In this document: piece after piece, positions 57,043-64,000 of the stretch
Numbering within the stretch: position 1 is the first letter of the stretch
Layout: the number at the start of each line of letters is the position of its first letter
DNA from: Gnetum montanum
Lineage: Eukaryota > Streptophyta > Gnetopsida > Gnetales > Gnetaceae
Reading direction: 5' to 3'
Assembly: GCA_015680685.1 (NCBI GenBank)
Contig: MNCI01035799.1
Coordinates: 99,157 to 163,156 of the forward strand
Length of the DNA: 64,000 bases
The notes under the pieces: model-generated
Databases searched by the model: none
The model's input: only the letters and a program-made list of their open reading frames with translations
What the model was told of the DNA's origin: nothing
Position numbers and translations under genes: made by a program

Positions 57043-59530
57043 ATGGCCTCGAAGAGACCAAAATTTGAAGGACCTTCCCAACATGGGAGCAAGAGACTAA
57101 GAGGTCATAGGAGAGGCCAAGCAGGAGAACAAACTCCCTATGCAAAACATGTAGAGTAGGAGGCCCAATCATATAGCATCCATCAATAAACTCCTACCAC
57201 TGCCCACTCAGCCTAAGGAGAGGAAAAAGTTCCATAGGCACCTAAATAAGGACAATGCCTCACACTGTCTCTGAAATGCCACTAGGTCATACAAGAAAAG
57301 TCCATCATGTGCATAGTCATTGTGGAACTAAACTTTGGTTCTTTCATGGAATTTTCCCTAGAAGCAATGAAGACACAACTGCAAGCATCTCCTTTATGGC
57401 CTACACTATCCAATAGTGGTAAATTGTATCTAGGAGAAACCTACCAATTCTAGAAAAATAAACAGACCGATGTAATAGTAAGAATTGAAGGAGTCTCTAT
57501 GTCATACTAAATATAGTCAATTGTAAAGGTTCTTGACATCCCAAATGAAGGGGTAGATGTGGCACAAATCTCAACAAGATCAAACACCAATGCTAAGAGG
57601 TTGTGGTTGCAAATGACAAATGGCAAAGACAAAAAGAACTACAGTGAGCTCTCAATAGAAGAGAAAATATATTTTAATATTGAAATCTATCACTTGTTTC
57701 CAACAAAAAGGCTCAATAAAATATTCACATATGTAGCTAAAGGAAGCACAATTTTGATGAGAAAATTCAATGCCAACATTGCTCATCTATTCTTTCTTGA
57801 AATCCAAAGGTAGTTCAAAGAGAAGAAAGTAGGGAAGCCAATACTTCCATTTCCTTGCCTCATTAAAAAGCTATGTTGAGAAGCTAAAATCCTGGGATAT
57901 ACCAATGATGTCCCAAGGAAGGCCCAAAATGCTTCCTAGGAATAAATGTTCAAGTTAATACCACCAAAGAAAGATCAACTAGAGAAGCTAGCAAGCACCA
58001 AGGGAGCAATAGGTTCTATGCCTACTAGCAACATCTTTACTACTAGTTAGCAACAATAGATATGACCTAGCAGCCAGCCATAAGCTGAACAACAACAACA
58101 ACAACAAGAAGTATTGTTGCCACTGCCACAAGATTATAGACCATCCATGAGCCACATGCAATACATTGTAGAAATAATAAGTTGGGGAACAAGGGAGGGG
58201 CCAATTTATACAAAGTACGAGAGAGCTCTATCAAGCCCACAATATCCATAGATCTAGCTAGTGGGTATGTGTCAATGCAAGTAGGAAGAGAGAAAGATTG
58301 GACACAACAGATTTTTGGGAATGCTATATCATTCCAAGTTATGCTTGAAACTAGTGAAGGTGCTATAGTTATGGTTATACAATACTAAGATGTAGCAGAA
58401 GCCATAGAGGTCATCACTGACCACATTAAGAAATAATTCAATATACCTATTGTGCCACCAACTAATATCTCTAGAGCACGGGATGCTCAAATGCTTGCCA
58501 GAACCTCAATGACTCCTATAGAACATGAAGACATACTGGATAAACTCCTATAGATAGGCCAAGTCAAGCAAAATATTTTTTTGATATCTCGCACAATATC
58601 ACTGTAGTCCTATCTAATTTAATAGCCATGAAGGGGAAGTTGGTTGTGATAAAAACCAAAGCTAAACATGCAAAGAATGAAGTGCAGTAATTACAAGAAG
58701 AACTAGCAAATCTAAGAGATGAGAAGAAAGACCTTACATAGTTCATAGTGCCTAACCAACTAAAACAATTCAAAACTAACCATGGAGGTAATTGATTGTC
58801 CAAAATGCAGAGATGGAAAAGGAGAAAGAGCAAGTAGTGTGGGATGCATCAGTGGCATAGGCACAAACATATGCACATGCCAAAGCACTCACACCCTTAC
58901 AAGAGCAGAATAAATAACTTACTGCTGATAATGCTCAATTAACCAACATTAAAAAGTAAAAAAATGTTCTTGAAGAAAGCATTCAATAGCTCAAAGAAAA
59001 ACTTGTTCGTGTCAACCAAGTTATGAGTCTCTTGGTTCAAGAAAACAAAATTGTATTAATGGAAGAAGTCCACACCATCTACCAGAAGTCAGCAATCGAA
59101 ATAAGTGCATGGAAAAATGAGGCCAAGAAGCACAAATGACTCAAAGAGCATTTCAAAGACTAGGTGGACATGTATAATCAAATAAATGAAAAAGAAATCT
59201 AGATGATGAAGGCCAAGATCAATTCCCTCTCTACAAAAAATCCAAATTGGCAACACATATTGGATAGTCTTTCCCATGTCCACTAGGCCCAGGTGAAGAA
59301 TACAAACCTGGAAATAAAGGACATGATAGAATACATGGGGTTAGAAAACCTTTGTTATGCTAACCTAGCCATGTTAATAACAACTAGGCCTTGGAATGAA
59401 TTAGAGCAGCAGGTAGCATTCATATATGCAATGTATGAAAAAGAGTTTGTCAATAGGAAGGATGCACTGCAAAAGCTACATGTGGCAAACTCAAAGCTTG
59501 AAATTATCACCACAGGCAAAAATATGTAAC
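57043..59530 (+). pseudogene. Element C third ORF (transposon-domain plus coiled coil), degenerate
   Basis: Starts MASKRPKFEGPSQHGSKRLRG (basic N-terminus). About 57500-57890 reads VKVLDIPNEGVDVAQIS, YSELSIEEKIYFNIEIYHLFP, TYVAKGSTILMRKFN and PILPFPCLIKKLC, resembling the conserved domain of plant transposon-type/Athila extra ORFs (from memory). A Gln-rich run (about 58085-58110) follows, then long Lys/Glu-rich stretches with heptad character (LQEELANLRDEKKDL at about 58695; 59293-59529 open: LENLCYANLAMLITT, KEFVNRKDALQKLHVANS). No signal peptide or membrane segment seen, so an envelope role is not supported. Many stops, few frame changes. Confidence 0.6.
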
Positions 59531-60037
59531 AACAAACCTAGCACATGACATGTCAGATTATCAAGAACTTAGAAAGATGACTAGAGCATTTGAAGAAGAG
59601 AGACAGTAGTTTGCATCCTGGTACATAAAAGCAAATAAGATGTCTCCACAACTACCATGCTCATAAGATGTACTTGCTTCATCCAACATCATGCAACAAT
59701 CATGGATGGTACATGATCCTAAGACAAAAGAGGAGAAACTTTAGGCACTTCTAAATGACTACCAATTTTAAAAGCCTAATGACCAAGGAAAGAAGTCGAA
59801 GGAAGAGCCTCCACTGCATGGAACATGAACTACATCATGCTACTTCAATTTTTATTTTTATTTTTTTTTATTTTTTTTTTTTTGCTTAGTCATGTAATTT
59901 TGTCATTTTATAAAAAAAACACTATGGCATTCTATGTCTTGTAAATAATTAATTAGTCATGTCAAAGAAAGTCTACCTCCCAGTTTTGTAAGGAACACTA
60001 TCATCATTTTATTTTAACTCAAGGATGAGTTTCTACT
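59531..60037 (+). other. Element C 3' noncoding region
   Basis: Degenerate end of the third ORF, then a T-rich run (59850-59883), then pre-PPT sequence shared with A and E. Confidence 0.5.
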
Positions 60038-60051
60038 CAGTCATGGGGGTA
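60038..60051 (+). other. Polypurine tract region of element C
   Basis: CAGTCATGGGGGTA directly before the LTR start; same context in A and E. Confidence 0.7.
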
Positions 60052-60928
60052 TGATAAAGTGTATGTTTATTACTCTGAAATATCATAGCAATAATGTCAT
60101 AGATACGATGTCATAATCTATGTTATGTCATCATTAATATGATGTCTTAGGATGCATGTAGCCCTATAAATACCAACACTTAGGGTGCACAATCAACAAC
60201 TTTTCCATTCCACCCTTAGTAGAACTTTTGCAGTTTGTTTTCATAATTAGTGATAGAGTGAATGCCCATAGTGTGATGTTTAGCAGTTGAAAAAAATATT
60301 TATTCAAGTGAAATGTACTTGTGCACAATTCATGACCAAAAGTAAAGATTGAGATTGCTTCTCATCATTGCAGTATCCACTTAGTTTACTATTTTAATTA
60401 GATTAATTTTCATGTTTACTTAGTTAACTCTTTACATTTTCAAAGTACTTTACTTTCTTTATTCATTAGTAAAGCAGAATGAGTACAACTAGTTTCAAGC
60501 ACTTAAGTGTAATTGTTTGGTAATCAAAATAGTGTTATTGCTTAGTTCACCAAATAGTGTAACACTTGGTAACCCAATAATGGTTACATGAACCCAAAGC
60601 ATGTATGGTAAACTAGAACCGGATGCTCATCATTGTAGGCTAGAATAGATTTACATTCTTGTCATTACTTAAACTTAGATTTTACTTCCTTTCCATTATG
60701 TTCATGCTTAGGAGTAAAATGAGCCTAACAACATCATTTAACATATGCCTCACTGCGAGTTAAACTATACACTTAGACTTAACTAACTCAAAGTGGGAAT
60801 ACAACGATTGCAAACTCAATATTAATTACTAGCATAATAACATTGTCCATCTGCGAATTACAATTTAGTTGCATGCTATCCCTTGTGAATTGTATGGTAG
60901 AGTGTTGGGATTGCTCCACTGCTCATCA
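60052..60928 (+). repeat. 3' LTR of element C (877 bp)
   Basis: Begins TGATAAAGT, ends CTCATCA; TATAAATA at 60165-60172. Matches 37389-38249. Confidence 0.92.
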
Positions 60929-60933
60929 CTTAA
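60929..60933 (+). repeat. Target site duplication of element C, right copy (CTTAA)
   Basis: Exact match to 37384-37388. Confidence 0.9.
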
Positions 60934-61294
60934 GGATTGAAAAATTTCAACTTCTATTACTATTTGTTTATTATTTCTGATTGATGCTTTCCTTTTTCCT
61001 ATAGAAATTTTTCTCCTTCTCTTTACAAGAAACCTTTTAGTAAAAAATGAAAACCCATAAGGGCACTTTTGAATAAGGACAAGGTTTGATCCTTTTCCTA
61101 CTCTAGTAGGGAAGTGTTTCAAGATTGGTTATAAGGATGAAACCCTGAAAAGCTATTCCTAAAATCATTGAGCTTTTTGTTTAGACTCTCTCTTCATTGA
61201 TTTAATATACTTCATATTTTTTTAAATATTATTATCTACCATCCCCCTCTTTCTTTTTTTTATGTTGTGACTACTCATTTAAGATAACATTATA
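60934..61294. other. Unassigned DNA between element C and the LINE tail
   Basis: Minus-strand open frame 60865-61122 overlaps the C LTR and shows no family motif. Nothing else recognised. Confidence 0.4.
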
Positions 61295-62057
61295 ATTGTT
61301 ATCCTAGGTTGGTCCCAACAAAGTAGGGTTGGCTACATGAGTTCTTTTTCATCATTGACCTCCATGAGGAGCTCGCTTTTTGTTTAGTTGTAGTTTTTTC
61401 AAATTATTTTCAATCATTTTTCTGTGTCTTTTTTTATCTTTCTTTTGATGACTATCCTAGAATAATGATATAGTAGCCTTTTTATAGGCTCAGTATCTAA
61501 TCTTCTTTACACATACTTAAACTATCTAAGCTGCCATTCCAGTAACTTCTTTGAGACAAAAGTCACTCTAATTCTTCCTCTAATGTTTGTATTATGTAAT
61601 TTATCTTTTTTCTTAACATTTAACATTCATCTAAGCATTCACATTTCTACCACATTGATTTGTTATTCATAACTCTTTTATATTATCCAACATTTAGTAC
61701 CATATAAGGTAAGAGGCCTTATTGCTATATTGTTAAATTTTCCCTTTTGTTCTATTGATATTCTTTTATTACAGAGAACACCACTAGCCTATCCCTATTT
61801 TGACCATCCTACCTCAATTTTATTATTTATATCTTTATTAATTTCACTATCTAATTGGAGGATTGATCCTAAGTTGCATAACTATTTGTAATGAGGGACT
61901 TTTTGGCCTTGAATTATCACTTCTAATTCACCACTATTTATGCTATTATTGAAATTGCATTCCAAATATTTTGTCTTGCTTATGCTAATTTTAAGCCTTT
62001 TGATTCTAAAGCATGTTTCTACTTCTCCATTTTAGAAGCAATATTATCTAGAGGTGT
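61295..62057 (-). mobile_element. RTE-type LINE 3' tail, minus strand (element H)
   Basis: Minus-strand reading shows the C-terminal part of a plant non-LTR reverse transcriptase: HALESKGLKL, SKTKYLECNFNNS, ASGVLCNKRISIEQKGKFNN, IAIRPLTLYGTKCWII, then FKYVQRRLDTEPIKRLL, KRKIKKDTEK and ending in PTLLGPT at about 61320-61300. The DNA end TGTAGCCAACCCTACTTTGTTGGGA (split here: TGTAGCCAACCC / TACTTTGTTGGGA) matches the usual plant RTE 3' end with its AGCCGACCCC-type signature (from memory). Several stops and two frame changes. The reading runs up to 62057, where element E is inserted. Confidence 0.82.
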
Positions 62058-63000
62058 TGATGAGTGGCGAGGTACCCCTACACTCAACCATACGAAACGA
62101 GCGTAGCACGCGTGATCCGATCGAACTCCGCAGACTAAATACCTAAACGCCCCATGGAACACTTGGGGTTAATCATTCGTTGTCTTCCCAGACTTACATG
62201 TTGTTGTCACGGTGTATGGTTAAGTAAGTCCGAGGTATATGATTTTTATAACTTTTAAATGTTTTTCTCCTATGCTAAGAGCGAAGGGTTGAGAAACTAG
62301 CTAACTCTAACTAAGGACTAAGTCTAAATTAACTAGCATCAGCATCCATTCCCACTTACCGTACATACCCTGAACTATGCAACTATGGCTACCAAATGCT
62401 AATCGTTACTGGGATCACCACACATAACGCACGTGCTCGAAGTGGTCATACTGAGGCACTTAACTAGCCTAAACGTAATGAGCAGCTGATTCCTTGACTA
62501 GCCACACACATCCGTAGATGCTTGTAATCAAGTCGTACTCATTCCGCGTTCTAGGAGTTGAGGGTGAGAGAGACTAATCACGATGAGTAGCTGATTCCTT
62601 GATTAGCCATACACATTTGTCAATGCTCGTAATCAAGCCGTACTCATGCCACGCTAATGCAGGTAGTAAATAACAGGTAATAAACCTATTCCATGCACTG
62701 CATGATTTATCCACAAAGCTCGTCTTTATTTCCGTACACAACTTGCGTTCAGGTACAAACTGCTCGAATAAAGATCCGTTCACTTGGGGACTCCTAGTAT
62801 GGGCACATGGAAAATATTCTATCTCTGGAGTGATCAAACTGCCATAGTTTCCCTACTTTAAACCTAGGATGAGAAATGAGGGGAGTGCCACTTTTTATTT
62901 ATAGATTTTGTGGTGGACCGCGATATCACGTACGCGGTATTGCGGCCCATGCGATATCGCGTACGTGGTATCGCGGCCCATGCGATATCGAATCTCATCA
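62058..63000 (-). repeat. 3' LTR of element E (943 bp), CpG-rich U3
   Basis: On plus it begins TGATGAGTGG and ends CTCATCA. TATAAATA on minus at 62896-62903, AATAAA on minus at 62725-62730. It keeps many CpG sites that are TpG or CpA in the A, C and D LTRs. An internal near-duplication (GAGTAGCTGATTCCTTGACTAG type; 62480-62500 and 62585-62605) is visible. Confidence 0.9.
62920..62990 (-). repeat. 31-bp tandem repeat in the U3 of element E
   Basis: Units 62920-62950 and 62951-62981 plus a 9-base partial. Each contains GCGATATC, CGTACG and GCGGCCCAT on the plus strand. Lies directly upstream of the TATA box in transcription order. Confidence 0.9.
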
Positions 63001-63016
63001 TACCCCCATGACTGAA
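63001..63016 (-). other. Polypurine tract region of element E
   Basis: Minus-strand TCAGTCATGGGGGTA directly precedes the LTR. Confidence 0.7.
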
Positions 63017-63789
63017 TGAAAACTCGTCCTCGAGTTCCTTACAATAATATCGGGAAGGTATGGAATTATTGAGGGAAATGGAACTAATGGGATGACATGT
63101 GAACAAATCATTATTAGAAGACTTGACAAATTTGGTGTTCATGACAACAAGGGTGAACACCTTATTACAATGACATCAGGCCTTAGTTGGCAGCTGAGAA
63201 AGAGAGAGAGAAAGAAGTGTTGCTACTGCCAAAGCCAAGATTGCGCCTTCGTTGTTCATTCGTAAGCACGGCATCGATCTTCCTCCTTCCATAGCTGCTT
63301 CAACGCTACTCCATTCCAAGTGTTTGTTCCAAATCCAATCCGTTGTTGCATGTCTACCATCTGCACACACAACACAATCATATATTAGCAAGGGTAATTG
63401 AATCATCATGTAATTGATACCTTGCTTCGATGTAAACTCATTGGCTAGGTTGTGGTATGACTAATATGGATCTGGGACTATGTTACTAATGACTACTGAA
63501 GGTGTAGGGGTTAGGAAGAAAATCGAATATTTTGGGGCTAGGAGAAAATCAAAAAAATCAGGCCCTGTACCCCCATGACGAATCGCAAACCTCCGGTAGC
63601 GTTAGAATGGAGAAAGAAAAGGAGTAAGAAAGATAGATAAAAAAGGACAACTATGGCAGCGATGAAATGGATGTCAAGATGGAAATGAACAAAATAAAAT
63701 TAATTGCAAAATGTTAAGGGAAAGAATGTAACTAATGCTCCAAATAGGAATGTNGAATGGAATCCCAAGAACAAGGTGGTGTACAGCCC
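63017..63789 (-). other. Element E 3' noncoding region
   Basis: Open frames 62864-63160 and 63176-63409 on minus carry no recognisable motif; the first crosses the LTR border and is therefore chance. No coiled-coil ORF between the conserved block and the PPT, as in element A. Confidence 0.45.
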
Positions 63790-64000
63790 CTTGTGTGTTT
63801 TATGATTAATGTGACTTGGCAATTCTCATTCCAACTCCGACCTCAAACCAACCACATCTAATGACTTCGCATCAATGCATTCGATTAAACCATCCACTTG
63901 GACAATAAGAATGCACTCTTTGAGAGCCACCACCATTCCAACGAAACAAAGGAGAGAATGGGAAGTGAGAAGGGCCTTAGTTAGAGGGAACACTTTGGGT
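63790..64000 (-). other. Conserved 3' noncoding block (copy in element E)
   Basis: Minus-strand words CCCTCTAACTAAGG, CACTTCCCATTCTCTC, GGAATGGTGGTGG, GAAGTCATTAGATGTGGTTG and GTTGGAATGAGAATT match element A 7595-7765 in order; continues beyond the window. Confidence 0.7.

Larger units (their letters stand above)
37389..60928 (+). mobile_element. Element C: Athila-like retrotransposon split by element D
   Basis: LTRs 37389-38249 and 60052-60928 with a perfect CTTAA duplication. Total 23.5 kb, of which 11.76 kb is the nested element D; C itself is about 11.8 kb. Retained: primer site, gag, protease, the third ORF, polypurine tract. RT, RNase H and integrase were not found between D (53194) and the third ORF (57043), so C lost most of pol by deletion or replacement. 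Confidence 0.9.
62058..64000 (-). mobile_element. Element E: Athila-like retrotransposon, minus strand, running off the right edge
   Basis: The 3' LTR is 62058-63000 and the polypurine tract 63001-63016 lies on its right, so the body extends to the right on the minus strand. 63001-64000 is the 3' noncoding region: pre-PPT sequence at 63010-63070 and the conserved block at about 63790-64000. One N at 63754. The five bases outside the LTR on the left are GGTGT. Confidence 0.88.

Noticed and set aside
62864-63160. 98-residue minus-strand frame
   Set aside because: Runs from noncoding 3' sequence across the PPT into the LTR of element E, which a real gene of the element would not do.
1-64000. 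tRNA, rRNA or organelle-derived genes
   Set aside because: I looked for cloverleaf-like or conserved rRNA stretches and saw none beyond tRNA-complementary primer sites; a covariance-model scan would be needed to exclude decayed ones.

Overview
This window looks like intergenic, transposon-packed nuclear DNA from a seed plant with a large genome. No host gene, tRNA, rRNA or CRISPR array was recognised. The evidence for a plant is the element types: Ty3/gypsy elements of the Athila type (primer site matching tRNA-Asp, extra ORF after pol), a Tat/Ogre-type element with two RNase H domains, a Ty1/copia remnant and an RTE-type LINE tail. The DNA is AT-rich, and nearly every coding region is broken by stop codons, so these are old, silent copies. 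I cannot name a species.

Layout. (A) 1-9486: plus-strand Athila-like element; its 5' LTR is cut by the window edge and its 3' LTR is 8647-9486. 9487-11889: unassigned AT-rich DNA. (B) 11890-31616: a 19.7-kb Tat/Ogre-like element with 1.7-kb LTRs and a perfect 5-bp target duplication (TAATT). Order: LTR, gag, protease, a long interrupted spacer, RT, RNase H, second RNase H, integrase, tandem repeats, LTR. The spacer between protease and RT holds an assembly gap (18025-18497), a minus-strand block resembling a multi-exon gene with an FCP1-like phosphatase segment, a solo Athila-type LTR inside that block (20754-21548), and a region rich in the same short words as the B LTR. 31622-33784: unassigned. 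(G) 33785-about 36500: minus-strand Ty1/copia remnant with gag, protease and integrase but no RT.

(C) 37389-60928: plus-strand Athila-like element with a perfect 5-bp target duplication (CTTAA). It is split by (D), a complete but dead minus-strand Athila-like element at 41438-53194 with a near-perfect 5-bp duplication. C keeps gag, protease and a third ORF with a coiled-coil region, but I found no RT or integrase. (H) 61295-62057: minus-strand RTE-type LINE tail, interrupted by (E), a minus-strand Athila-like element whose 3' LTR is 62058-63000 and whose body runs off the right edge.

The features most worth a second look are: tandem hairpin modules in the B LTRs whose arms have changed in step between the two LTRs; the antisense spliced-looking block inside B; a Gag architecture shared by A, C and D with an unusual zinc knuckle; a 3' noncoding block conserved in A, D and E; and a splice-acceptor-like site directly before the third ORF of C.
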